Under the pieces are notes generated by a model. The model did no database searches. It was not told the DNA's origin and saw only the letters and a list, made by a program, of their open reading frames with translations. 64,000 bases of DNA from Streptomyces decoyicus (GTDB lineage: Bacteria > Actinomycetota > Actinomycetes > Streptomycetales > Streptomycetaceae): NCBI RefSeq assembly GCF_019880305.1, contig NZ_CP082301.1, positions 5,022,001 through 5,086,000 on the forward strand, read 5' to 3'. How positions within the stretch are numbered: the stretch's first letter is position 1; each line of letters begins with the position of its first letter. A program made the translations under genes and the position numbers. Of the stretch, positions 1 to 7,840 are shown piece by piece.

Positions 1-2
1 CG

Positions 3-1226
3 CTGATGGCCGGTCTGAGCACGGTGCTGATGGGCCTCATCGGCAATGTCCCGATCGCGATCGCCGCGGGCCTGGGCATCAACGCCGTGGTCTCCCTGCA
101 ACTCGCACCCAAGATGAGCTGGCCGGACGCGATGGGCATGGTCGTGCTCGCCGGTCTGGTGCTGATGGTCCTGGTCGCCTCGGGTCTGCGGCAGCGGGTG
201 ATGGACGCGATCCCCAACGGGCTGCGGCGGGCCATCGCCATCGGCATCGGCCTGTTCATCTCGCTGATCGGCCTGGTCGACGCCGGCTTCGTGACGCGTA
301 ACCCGGACGCCGCGCACACCACCGTCCCGATGAGCCTGGGCCAGGGCGGACAGCTCAAGGGCTGGCCGGTGCTGGTCTTCGTACTCGGCCTGGTGCTGAT
401 GTTCGTGCTGATCGTGCGGAAGGTCAGGGGCGCGATCCTGATCGGCATGGTCACCATGGCCGTGGTCGCCATCGGTATCAATGCCCTGGTCCAGATCCCG
501 GACGTGTCCTGGGGACTGGCGGTGCCGAACGTCCCGGACAAGATCGTCGACACCCCGGACTTCGGCCTGATCGGTCAGATCAGTCTCTTCGGCGGCTTCA
601 AGGAAGTCGGCGTGCTGACCGGCTGCCTGTTCGTCTTCACCGTGCTGCTCTCCGGCTTCTTCGACGCGATGGGCACCATCATCGGCGTCGGCGAGGAGGC
701 CGGGCTGCTGAACAACGAGACCGGCCAGCTGCCGAACATGGGCCGGATCCTCATGGTCGACGGCATCGCGGTCGCGGGCGGCGGCTTCGGCTCCGCCTCC
801 GCCAACACCTGCTTCGTGGAGTCCACGGCCGGCGTCGGCGAGGGCGCACGTACCGGTCTCGCCAACCTGATGACCGGCGGCCTCTTCCTGCTCGCGCTGA
901 TCTTCACGCCGCTGGCGACCGTCGTCCCCTCGCAGGCCGCGACGCCCGCGCTGGTGGTCGTCGGCTTCCTGATCATGGCCTCGAACGTGCGGGACATCGA
1001 CTGGGGCGACCCCACCATCGGCATCCCGGCGTTCCTGACGATGATCTCGATGCCGTTCACCTACAGCATCACCAACGGCATCGGGATCGGTGTCCTGGCC
1101 TTCATCCTGCTGCGCGCGGCGACCGGCCGGGCCAAGGAGATCCCCTGGCTGCTGAACGCGGTCGGCTTCTGCTTCCTGGTCTACTTCCTGCTCGACCCGA
1201 TCGAGCAGGCGCTCGGGGTCAAGTAA
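3..1226 (+). CDS. NCS2-family purine permease (partial, 5' end outside window)
   Basis: Proton-coupled nucleobase uptake through the cytoplasmic membrane, most like the AzgA (adenine/guanine/hypoxanthine) branch of the NCS2 family. The 406 visible residues are almost continuous hydrophobic segments, with a conserved amphipathic stretch around FFDAMGTIIGVGEEAGLL and the GGGFGSASANTCFVESTAGVGEGARTG-type signature split across residues 255-282. The reading frame is open to the left edge. Family members are usually about 470-490 residues, so roughly 70-80 N-terminal residues lie outside the window, and the ATG at 6 is probably internal. The last 8 bp overlap the converging ribbon-helix-helix gene. 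Substrate choice within purines is inferred from family only. Confidence 0.88.
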   Translation: MMAGLSTVLMGLIGNVPIAIAAGLGINAVVSLQLAPKMSWPDAMGMVVLAGLVLMVLVASGLRQRVMDAIPNGLRRAIAIGIGLFISLIGLVDAGFVTRNPDAAHTTVPMSLGQGGQLKGWPVLVFVLGLVLMFVLIVRKVRGAILIGMVTMAVVAIGINALVQIPDVSWGLAVPNVPDKIVDTPDFGLIGQISLFGGFKEVGVLTGCLFVFTVLLSGFFDAMGTIIGVGEEAGLLNNETGQLPNMGRILMVDGIAVAGGGFGSASANTCFVESTAGVGEGARTGLANLMTGGLFLLALIFTPLATVVPSQAATPALVVVGFLIMASNVRDIDWGDPTIGIPAFLTMISMPFTYSITNGIGIGVLAFILLRAATGRAKEIPWLLNAVGFCFLVYFLLDPIEQALGVK

Positions 1227-1410
1227 CGGGCCAGCGCACCCCCAGCTTCTCCGTCTCGTCGAGAGACGACTGGAAGCGCTCGTCGAAGTCCTCGCGGATG
1301 AGCGTCCGGACCACATAGTCCTGGACGCTCATTCCGCGTTTTGCGGCGTGCTGCCGAAGGCGCTCCAGCAGCTCCCCGTCCACGCGCAGGCTGAGCACTC
1401 GCGATCCCAT
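1219..1410 (-). CDS. Ribbon-helix-helix (CopG/Arc-like) small DNA-binding protein
   Basis: A 63-residue protein starting MGSRVLSLRVDGELLERL. It has the pattern of a ribbon-helix-helix domain: a short beta strand (RVLSLRV), then two helices with a turn at KRGMSVQDYVVRTLI. Such proteins bind DNA as dimers and often act as antitoxins or autoregulators. No toxin gene is adjacent: the left neighbour is the converging permease and the right neighbour is a MarR gene on the other strand, so a toxin-antitoxin role is not supported. A start 57 bp upstream is possible, but ATG at 1410 begins exactly at the conserved strand. The 3' end overlaps the permease stop by 8 bp. Confidence 0.72.
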   Translation of the reverse strand: MGSRVLSLRVDGELLERLRQHAAKRGMSVQDYVVRTLIREDFDERFQSSLDETEKLGVRWPVT

Positions 1411-1503
1411 ATGGACACGGTCGCGTCCGTACGCGGTCAGGCGCGTCACTTTCGACTGCGTCCTCACTCGTATGGGTGATCTCCGACGGGCGGCACCCCT
1501 TGG

Positions 1504-1518
1504 CTTTCCTTAGAAAGG
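1504..1518. promoter_or_regulatory. Inverted repeat upstream of marR gene (putative operator)
   Basis: CTTTC-CTTAG-GAAAG-type dyad (sequence ctttccttagaaagg) centred about 18 bp before the MarR-family start. Its position suggests an autoregulatory MarR operator. This is inferred from location and symmetry only. Confidence 0.4.
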
Positions 1519-1528
1519 GTAATGAGTT

Positions 1529-2005
1529 ATGCTAAAGACCATGCCGGAACTGTCCCGCCCCCTGCCTGACGGCCGGGAGGTGCCCCCAGACGACGCAGCA
1601 GCGGTGAACGCTCTGCGGTCCGCCGTGATGCGCCTGTCGCGCCGACTCAAGCACCAGCGGGTCGACGAATCGCTGAGCCCCACCGAGATGTCGGTGCTCG
1701 GCACCCTCGCCCGGTGCGGCCATGCCACCCCCGGCGAGCTGGCCCGCAAGGAGCATGTGCAGCCGCCGTCGATGACGCGCATCGTGGCCATGCTGGAGGC
1801 CAAGGGGCTGGTCCGGCTCGAACCGCACCCCGACGACCGCCGCCAGAAGGTCGTCACGCAGACCGAACAGGCCGAGGCGATGCTCGAAGAGAGCCGCCGC
1901 AAGCGCAACGCCTGGCTCGCCGAGCTGGCCTCCGGGCTGGACGAGGACGAGTGGGCCAAGGTGCGGGCCGCCGCGCCCGTGCTGGAGAAACTCGCACAGT
2001 TGTAG
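1529..2005 (+). CDS. MarR-family transcriptional regulator
   Basis: A winged-helix regulator of 158 residues. The N-terminal dimerisation helix is followed by the winged HTH (LSPTEMSVLGTLARCG, TPGELARKEHVQPPSMTRIV) and the wing with the conserved DDRRQK signature (residues about 102-110), as in MarR/SlyA proteins. Length is normal for the family. It lies 28 bp before a major facilitator gene on the same strand, a classic regulator-exporter pair. It probably represses itself and the exporter and is released by a small ligand. A dyad sits just upstream. The ATG at 1541 is an alternative start. Confidence 0.88.
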   Translation: MLKTMPELSRPLPDGREVPPDDAAAVNALRSAVMRLSRRLKHQRVDESLSPTEMSVLGTLARCGHATPGELARKEHVQPPSMTRIVAMLEAKGLVRLEPHPDDRRQKVVTQTEQAEAMLEESRRKRNAWLAELASGLDEDEWAKVRAAAPVLEKLAQL

Positions 2006-2033
2006 AACCCGAGGCCGAGGAGGCGAACCCACT

Positions 2034-3464
2034 TTGAGTACGGGATCCGGAGCACACTCCGCCCCCGCACCGAACTCCCGAGAAGACACGGTTTCCGACG
2101 ACGCGACCGCGACCACTCCGGGCATCGCCCCGGGTGTCGCCGCAGGCCCCGCCGCCACACCGCGCAAGGGCACGTTCAGCTCCCTACGAATACGTAACTA
2201 CCGCCTCTTCGCCACCGGCCAGGTGGTCTCCAACACGGGCACCTGGATGCAGCGCATCGCCCAGGACTGGCTGGTGCTCAGCCTCACCGGCTCCTCCGGC
2301 GCGGTCGGCATCACCACCGCGCTCCAGTTCCTGCCGATGCTGCTCTTCGGGCTCTACGGCGGCGTCATCGCCGACCGCTTCGGCAAGCGCAAGCTGCTTC
2401 TGTTCACCCAGTCCGCCATGGGCCTGACCGGCCTCGCCCTCGCCGTGCTCACGCTGAGCGGCCATGTGCAGGTCTGGCACGTCTACCTGGTCGCTTTCGT
2501 CCTCGGCCTGGTCACCGTCCTCGACAACCCGTCCCGGCAGGCCTTCGTCTCCGAAATGGTCGGCCAGGACGAGCTGCGCAACGCCGTCAGTCTCAACTCC
2601 GCCAACTTCCAGTCCGCGCGGCTGATCGGGCCGGCCGTCGCCGGTGTCCTGATCACCGCCTTCGGCAGCGGCTGGGCCTTCCTGCTCAACGGCCTCTCCT
2701 TCATCGCCCCGATCGCCGGTCTGCTGATGATGCGGACCGCCGAACTCCACAAGGTCGACCGCGTCCCGCGCAGCAAGGGCCAGCTGCGGGAGGGCCTGCG
2801 GTATGTGTCGGGCCGCCCCGACCTGATCTGGCCCATCGTGCTGGTCGGCTTCATCGGGACCTTCGGCTTCAACTTCCCGATCTGGCTGACGGCGTTCGTC
2901 TACCACGTCTACCACCAGGGCGCGGGCACGTACTCCCTGTTCAACGGGCTGATGGCGGCCGGTTCGCTGATCGGCGCGCTGCTCGCGGCCCGCCGCGCCA
3001 CCTCCCGGCTGCGGCTGCTGGTCGGTGCGGCGATCCTCTTCGGCGCCCTGGAGATCGCGGCCGCGCTCGCCCCGTCGTTCTGGGTCTTCGCGGCGCTGCT
3101 CGCCCCGATCGGCATGGTCGGCCTGACGATCAACGTCACCGCCAATTCGAGCATCCAGATGGCCACCGATCCGCTCATGCGCGGCCGGGTGATGAGCCTG
3201 TTCATGATGGTCTTCGTGGGCGGCACCCCGCTCGGCGCGCCGGTGGTCGGCTGGGTCACCGACGCCTTCGGTGCCCGGATCGGCTTCCTGGCGGGCGGCG
3301 TGGTCTCCATGGTGTCCGCGGCCGTCATCGGTCTGATCCTCGCCAGGGTGGGCGGCCTGCGCCTCAAGATCGACCTGCGCCGCGGCCATCAGCACGTCGC
3401 CTTCGTGCCCCGGGTCCCCGGAACGGCTCCGCACGTGGAGAAGGACCTGGCGCCGGCGGCGTAG
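2034..3464 (+). CDS. MFS transporter, DHA3/enterobactin-exporter-like
   Basis: A 476-residue major facilitator protein with about 12 membrane segments after a 55-residue polar Pro/Ala-rich N-terminus. The RNYRLFATGQVVSNTGTWMQ start of TM1 and the loop 2-3 motif ADRFGKRKLLL (family G-x-x-x-D-R-x-G-R-[RK]) are visible; this matches exporters of the DHA3 group (Pfam MFS_3). The TTG start at 2034 follows a GAGGAGG ribosome-binding site, and a later internal start is possible. It is co-oriented with, and probably co-transcribed with, the MarR gene. The likely role is efflux of a toxic small molecule or siderophore. The substrate is unknown. Confidence 0.88.
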   Translation: MSTGSGAHSAPAPNSREDTVSDDATATTPGIAPGVAAGPAATPRKGTFSSLRIRNYRLFATGQVVSNTGTWMQRIAQDWLVLSLTGSSGAVGITTALQFLPMLLFGLYGGVIADRFGKRKLLLFTQSAMGLTGLALAVLTLSGHVQVWHVYLVAFVLGLVTVLDNPSRQAFVSEMVGQDELRNAVSLNSANFQSARLIGPAVAGVLITAFGSGWAFLLNGLSFIAPIAGLLMMRTAELHKVDRVPRSKGQLREGLRYVSGRPDLIWPIVLVGFIGTFGFNFPIWLTAFVYHVYHQGAGTYSLFNGLMAAGSLIGALLAARRATSRLRLLVGAAILFGALEIAAALAPSFWVFAALLAPIGMVGLTINVTANSSIQMATDPLMRGRVMSLFMMVFVGGTPLGAPVVGWVTDAFGARIGFLAGGVVSMVSAAVIGLILARVGGLRLKIDLRRGHQHVAFVPRVPGTAPHVEKDLAPAA

Positions 3465-3560
3465 GAGTAAGGGGGCGGGCTCCGGCGGCGCGGACATGGG
3501 CGTGGCGATGCAGACATCGGGGTCCGCCGGACCCCATATGCCCTGCGCCACACTGACCGC

Positions 3561-4130
3561 ATGAGACTCTTCGCCGCCGTCCTGCCCCCCGCTCCCGCGC
3601 TCGAGGAACTGGCCGCCGAGGTGGCGCAGTTGAAGAAACTCCCGGCGGCCGGCCGGCTGCGGTGGACCGGCCGGGACAGCTGGCACTACACCCTTGCCTT
3701 CTACGGCGAGGTGCCCGACGATCTCGTCCCCGAACTGCACGAACGCCTGGCCCGCGCCGCCCGTCGCCGCGACCCCTTTGCGCTGCGGATCGCCGGCGGC
3801 GGCCGGTTCTCGGACCGGGTGGTGTGGGCCGGGGCGGACGGCGACCGCCCCGCCATGCGCATGCTCGCCGACGCGGCATCGGCGGCGGCCCGGCGGACCG
3901 GCATCTCCATGGACGAGCAGCACCGCCCGTACACCCCGCACCTCACCCTCGCCAGGAACCGCGTCCCCGACCTGGACCTCCGCCCGTACGCGACCGCCCT
4001 CAAGGACTTCGCCGGCGTCCCCTGGACGGTCGATGCGCTCTCGCTGGTGTGCAGCCATCCCCCGGTCGCCGGGGCGGCGGGCACGCAGCCGCGGTACGAA
4101 ACGGTGGGGTCCTGGCCGCTGGGACACTGA
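3561..4130 (+). CDS. thpR: RNA 2',3'-cyclic phosphodiesterase (2H family)
   Basis: A 189-residue member of the 2H phosphoesterase superfamily (LigT/ThpR). It hydrolyses 2',3'-cyclic phosphate RNA ends and was historically called 2'-5' RNA ligase. Both catalytic HxT motifs are present: H42-Y-T44-L and H127-L-T129-L, with normal spacing and length. The ATG at 3561 begins MRLFAAVLPP, the canonical first strand of the fold. It is a cytosolic single gene lying 96 bp after the MFS gene, with its own spacing, so it is not clearly co-transcribed. Confidence 0.92.
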   Translation: MRLFAAVLPPAPALEELAAEVAQLKKLPAAGRLRWTGRDSWHYTLAFYGEVPDDLVPELHERLARAARRRDPFALRIAGGGRFSDRVVWAGADGDRPAMRMLADAASAAARRTGISMDEQHRPYTPHLTLARNRVPDLDLRPYATALKDFAGVPWTVDALSLVCSHPPVAGAAGTQPRYETVGSWPLGH

Positions 4131-4203
4131 GTACGGCGGGGCCCGGTGGCCGCCTCACCCGGGCCGCTGAAACGTTCGGGTCCGCCCCGGTTACGCTCAG
4201 AGG

Positions 4204-4290
4204 GTGGACCCCAAAACCCGTAACCGGATCATGTCCGGTCTGCTCGCCGTACTGCTCGTCGTCGTGGTCGTGGCGGCGGCGCTGCACTGA
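4204..4290 (+). CDS. 28-residue single-helix membrane micro-protein, SGM_5486-like
   Basis: A tiny gene starting GTG: VDPKTRNRIMSGLLAVLLVV and then more hydrophobic residues, ending AAALH. It has a short positively charged head (KTRNR) and one membrane helix of about 18 residues. From memory, Streptomyces genomes carry near-identical 28-30 residue proteins annotated as SGM_5486 family transporter-associated protein. This match is recalled, not searched. It lies 73 bp after thpR on the same strand and converges on the aldo/keto reductase gene. If real, it may be a small subunit or modulator of a membrane transporter. Confidence 0.62.
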   Translation: MDPKTRNRIMSGLLAVLLVVVVVAAALH

Positions 4291-4357
4291 GAGCTGCCGC
4301 CGCCGGTGCCGGGCGCCCCGCAGCCGGCAGCAGCCGGCCGCCGGGCGCCCGGTCCGC

Positions 4358-5356
4358 TCACCAGGCGAAGGCCTCCGGGCTCGGGCCGGGGCCGGGGAAG
4401 ATCTCGTCCAGCGAGGCGAGCAGCTCGTCCGACAGCTCCAGTTCGACGGCGCGCAGCGCGGAGGCGAGCTGGTCCGCCGTGCGGGGGCCGACGATCGGGC
4501 CGGTGACGCCGGGGCGGGTCAGGAGCCAGGCCAGGGCGACCTCGCCGGGCTCCAGGCCGTGCTTGCCGAGCAGGTCCTCGTAGGACTGGACCTGGGCGCG
4601 GATCGCGGAGTTGGCGAGGGCTTCCGCGGAGCGGCCGGCGCCCGAGCGGGCCGCGCCGCCCTCGCGTTCCTTGCGCAGGGCGCCGCCCAGCAGCCCACTG
4701 TGCAACGGGGACCAGGGGATGACGCCCAGGCCGTAGCCCTGGGCGGCCGGGATGACCTCCATCTCGGCGCGCCGCTCGGCGAGGTTGTAGAGGCACTGCT
4801 CGCTGACCAGGCCGTACGAACCGCGACGGGCGGCCGTCTCGTTGGCGCGGGCGATGTGCCAGCCGGCGTGGTTGGACGAGCCGACGTAGAGGATCTTGCC
4901 CTGCTGGACGAGGATGTCGATGGCCTGCCAGATTTCGTCCCAGGGCGTGTCCCGGTCGACGTGGTGGAACTGGTACAGGTCGATGTAGTCGGTGCCCAGC
5001 CGCTTGAGGCTCGCGTCCACCGAGCGCCGGATGTTGAGCGCGGAGAGCTTGTCGTGGTTGGGCCAGACCCCGTCGTCGCTCGGCGCCATGTTGGCGTAGA
5101 GCTTGGTGCCCAGCACGGTCTTGTCGCGCCGGCCACCGCCCTTGGCGAACCACGAGCCGACGATTTCCTCGGTACGGCCCTTGTTGGCGCCCCAGCCGTA
5201 GACATTGGCGGTGTCGAAGAAGTTGATGCCCGCATGGTGCGCGGCGTCCATGATGGTGTGGCTTTCGGCCTCGTCCGTCTGAGGCCCGAAGTTCATCGTC
5301 CCGAGGACGAGTCGGCTGACCTTGAGTCCGGTGCGTCCGAGCTGCGTGTACTTCAT
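4358..5356 (-). CDS. Aldo/keto reductase
   Basis: A 332-residue NADPH-dependent oxidoreductase with a (beta/alpha)8 barrel, closest to the AKR11/YhdN/potassium-channel-beta-like group. The catalytic tetrad is visible: D48 (FFDTANVYG), Y53, K85 (LGTKLY) and H131 (YQFHHVD). The C-terminal coenzyme-binding signature GPIVGPRTADQL also fits. ATG at 5356 begins MKYTQLGRTGLKVSRLVLGT, the standard family start. The physiological carbonyl substrate is unknown. Upstream lies a decayed MFS gene in the same orientation, so the two may once have formed one unit. Confidence 0.9.
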   Translation of the reverse strand: MKYTQLGRTGLKVSRLVLGTMNFGPQTDEAESHTIMDAAHHAGINFFDTANVYGWGANKGRTEEIVGSWFAKGGGRRDKTVLGTKLYANMAPSDDGVWPNHDKLSALNIRRSVDASLKRLGTDYIDLYQFHHVDRDTPWDEIWQAIDILVQQGKILYVGSSNHAGWHIARANETAARRGSYGLVSEQCLYNLAERRAEMEVIPAAQGYGLGVIPWSPLHSGLLGGALRKEREGGAARSGAGRSAEALANSAIRAQVQSYEDLLGKHGLEPGEVALAWLLTRPGVTGPIVGPRTADQLASALRAVELELSDELLASLDEIFPGPGPSPEAFAW

Positions 5357-5506
5357 GGTGGTCCAGCCAACGCCTTCGAGTGCCCTCGAAGCAAGGACCC
5401 CGGGGGGTGGCGGAGTTCGGCTGGTCGTGGTTCCCGGTGAGGGGTGTGCGCTCCGTGGGGCGGGGACTCGTCCTGCGGAGCGGGCCCCGCCGTCCCCTGC
5501 CGGCTT

Positions 5507-6241
5507 TCAGGCGGTGGAGGTTCCCGCCGCGGAGGCGTCCGGCCGCGCGTCGGCGTCCGGCCGTGGCGAAGAGCAGCAGCGCGGTCTGTGCGCAGCAGGC
5601 GGCCGCCACCGGCCGAGCGGGCGCAGGCGTGCGGCGAGCGAGGCGGCGGGGGCGGGCGGCACCTGGGGGAGGGTGGCGCGGAGGAAGAGCAGCGCGGCGA
5701 GCCCGAGCGCCCCGCCCAGGACGAAGGTGGCCCGCCAGCCCAGTGCCGCCCCGGTCCAGGTGCCGGCCGGGACGCCGATCACCACGGCGCCGGTCGGCCC
5801 CGCCATGACCGTGGCGAGGCTGCGGCCCCGGCGCTCCGGCGGGGCGAGCTGCGCGGTCACGGCGAGGACGGTGGGCAGTGCCACAGCGGCGGCGAGCGCG
5901 GCCACCACCCGCAGTGCCATCAGCGCGGCGTACGAACTCACCAGCGGAACAGTGAAGTTGGCGAGGCAGAAGAGCGCCAGAGTCGTGGTGAGAAGGCGGC
6001 GACGGGGGAGCCGTGCGGTGCCGACGGCGGCGATCGGGGCGGCCACCGCGCAGACGACGGAGAAGGCGGTGACGAGCTGTCCGGCCGCGGCCTCGCTGAC
6101 CGTCAGTCCGCGGGCGAGGGCGGGCAGCACGCCGGTGATGACGAAGTCATCGGTCTGGAGGGCGAAGGCGCCCAGGGTGAGGGCGCAGAGCCAGGGGGCA
6201 GGGCGGGTCCCTCGCGCGGCGGAAGCGGAAGTGGCGGACAT
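5507..6241 (-). pseudogene. MFS drug-efflux transporter, frameshifted and truncated
   Basis: The first 190 residues are a clear major facilitator N-terminal half of the DHA1/AraJ type: six membrane segments, with QTDDFVITGVLPALARGL in TM1 and RRRLLTTTLALF after loop 2-3. After ARLRPLGR (near 5610) the frame becomes an unrelated Arg/Pro-rich tail. In the neighbouring frame the sequence VAAACCAQTALLLFATAG, a typical TM7 start, is readable from about 5609 to 5552. After that no transporter sequence remains before the aldo/keto reductase. The gene has therefore suffered a one-base frameshift plus loss of about five C-terminal helices. The divergent TetR-type regulator is intact. Confidence 0.75.
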
Positions 6242-6263
6242 GCCATTAGCGTAACGTTCGTTT

Positions 6264-6275
6264 CCCTAATTAGGG
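6264..6275. promoter_or_regulatory. Palindrome in divergent TetR/MFS promoter region
   Basis: A perfect 12-bp palindrome CCCTAATTAGGG lies between the divergent TetR regulator and the broken MFS gene, with AACGTT just beside it (6253-6258). AT-rich palindromes in this position are typical TetR-family operators. The assignment is by location only. Confidence 0.5.
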
Positions 6276-6366
6276 TGGGGGTGACCCGCTCCGAGGGTCG
6301 AAGGGCACGGGACCAGGAGAGTCCCGACGTCCGCCCGGCACCCCCGCACCGCTAGGAGTCCGACCG

Positions 6367-6945
6367 ATGGCCAGGCCCCGCGACCCCCGCCGCCGTACCG
6401 AGATCCTCGACGCGGCCATCGGCCACCTGGTGGAGACCGGGATCGCCAACCTCTCGCTCCGCCCGCTGGCCCACGCCCTCGGGCACAGCACACGGGTGCT
6501 CACCCACCACTTCGTGGACAAGGACGATCTGCTCACCGCCGTACTGGAGCGGCTGGACGAGATCCAGCACGGGCAACTGCGGGCCACCGAGGGCTGGGAC
6601 GACACCTCGCGCGGTATCGGCGCGATCGCGCGGGATTCCTGGCGGCGCCATCTGGAGCCCGAGAACATCGGCGCGACCCGGCTCATCCATGAGATCGAGG
6701 GGCTGGCGGCGGCCGGCCGGCTCGGCGGCCGGGTCCCGAAGTTCCTCGCGGACCGCGCCGAATTCGTCGCCGAGGCCCTCCAGGCCCGCGGTCTCGCCCC
6801 CGACGCGGCGCGGGTGCACGCCACCTTCCTCAACAGCGCCTACGCGGGCCTCCAGACCGACTTCCTGGTCACCGGCGACCGCGCGCGCACGGAGGCGGCG
6901 CTGGCGGATCTGTGCGCACTGGCCGATTCGTGGACGCGCCGGTAG
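6367..6945 (+). CDS. TetR-family transcriptional regulator
   Basis: A 192-residue TetR-fold repressor. The N-terminal HTH runs through RRRTEILDAAIGHLVETGIANLSLRPLAHALGHSTRVLTHHFVDKDDLL (residues about 8-57, split here from the conserved pattern), followed by an all-helical ligand domain. ATG at 6367 is preceded by an AGGAG at about 6354-6358. It is divergent from an MFS gene across a 125-bp spacer containing a palindrome, so it probably once controlled that exporter. Because the exporter is frameshifted, the regulator may be an orphan, or may act elsewhere. Confidence 0.85.
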   Translation: MARPRDPRRRTEILDAAIGHLVETGIANLSLRPLAHALGHSTRVLTHHFVDKDDLLTAVLERLDEIQHGQLRATEGWDDTSRGIGAIARDSWRRHLEPENIGATRLIHEIEGLAAAGRLGGRVPKFLADRAEFVAEALQARGLAPDAARVHATFLNSAYAGLQTDFLVTGDRARTEAALADLCALADSWTRR

Positions 6946-6991
6946 GAGCACCTCCGCAGGGCGCGCGCCCCGGGAACCCCCAGCGGAACCG

Positions 6992-7684
6992 TCAGCGGGA
7001 CGACAGCACCCCGTACGGCGCCCCGACCCCCCACGCCTGATGCATCGCCCCGGCGAACGTTCCTGCCAGCAGCCGCTCCCCCCACTCCGACGGATGCGTT
7101 CCGTCATACGTGGCGCGGTCGGTCTCCCATCCGTCCGGCTCGGAGGCGAGCAGCAACGGCGAGCCGGGGGTGGAGAGATCGGCAACGGCCTTGGCCAGCA
7201 GCTCGTTGAAGCGCTCGCACTCCGCGCCGAACGCGGTGTCCACCGCCGCCCGGACATTGGGTATCACCGGCATCAGCACGGCCCGTATGTGCGGTGCCGC
7301 CTCCCGCGCCTGTGCCACGAAGCGCCGCACGTTCTCTGCGGTCTGCTCGGCGTTCGTATAGAAGCCGAGGTCGATCAGGCCGAGCGAGACCAGCAGGGTG
7401 TCGGCGTCGTAGCGGCGCACCATGTCACCGATCAGCGGCGCCATGTGCAGCCAGCCCTCGCCCCAGCCGGCGAGATGGCGGCGGGCCTCGTCGGGGAAGC
7501 CGGGATCGGCGTAGGCGGACGAGGTGGGGGCGCCCTCGACGGGGTCATGGAGCGTGTGGCGCGGTCCGACGATGCGGTACGGGCCGTCGAACGTCGCGTT
7601 CAGGTGCTGCCACATCCGGTAGCGCCACGTGAAATCGCCGGTGCTCCCAATGGTCATCGAGTCACCGACGAACATGATCCTCAT
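6992..7684 (-). CDS. SGNH/GDSL-family hydrolase
   Basis: A 230-residue esterase/lipase-fold enzyme of the SGNH superfamily. The block-I nucleophile motif FVGDSMTIG (Ser9) is at the very N-terminus and the block-V Asp-x-x-His appears as D194-G-T-H197. Block III (Gly/Asn) is less clear. No signal peptide is visible, so it is probably cytosolic, unlike many secreted relatives. ATG at 7684 places the catalytic strand at the start, as usual. It converges on the TetR gene to the left and is divergent from the propeller gene to the right. Substrate cannot be told from sequence; acyl or acetyl esters are likely. Confidence 0.8.
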   Translation of the reverse strand: MRIMFVGDSMTIGSTGDFTWRYRMWQHLNATFDGPYRIVGPRHTLHDPVEGAPTSSAYADPGFPDEARRHLAGWGEGWLHMAPLIGDMVRRYDADTLLVSLGLIDLGFYTNAEQTAENVRRFVAQAREAAPHIRAVLMPVIPNVRAAVDTAFGAECERFNELLAKAVADLSTPGSPLLLASEPDGWETDRATYDGTHPSEWGERLLAGTFAGAMHQAWGVGAPYGVLSSR

Positions 7685-7840
7685 CCGGCCATGATGTCCG
7701 AGAACCCCTACTGCTCGGTACGTGACGCTGGACACGCCCCGGCCCGCAGCGTGGTGACGGGGCCGATGCCGCGGTGAGGGCGGAGGTGACGAGGCGGCGG
7801 ACGCGCCACGGGCCGCGTCCCGGGATGGCAGTCTGTGCCC

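Noticed and set aside
1219..1410. Toxin-antitoxin system
   Set aside because: The RHH protein has no toxin-like neighbour; adjacent genes are a permease and a MarR regulator.
2184..4127. 647-codon minus-strand frame
   Set aside because: Covers the MFS and thpR genes in antisense and gives only Arg/Gly/Ala-rich sequence.
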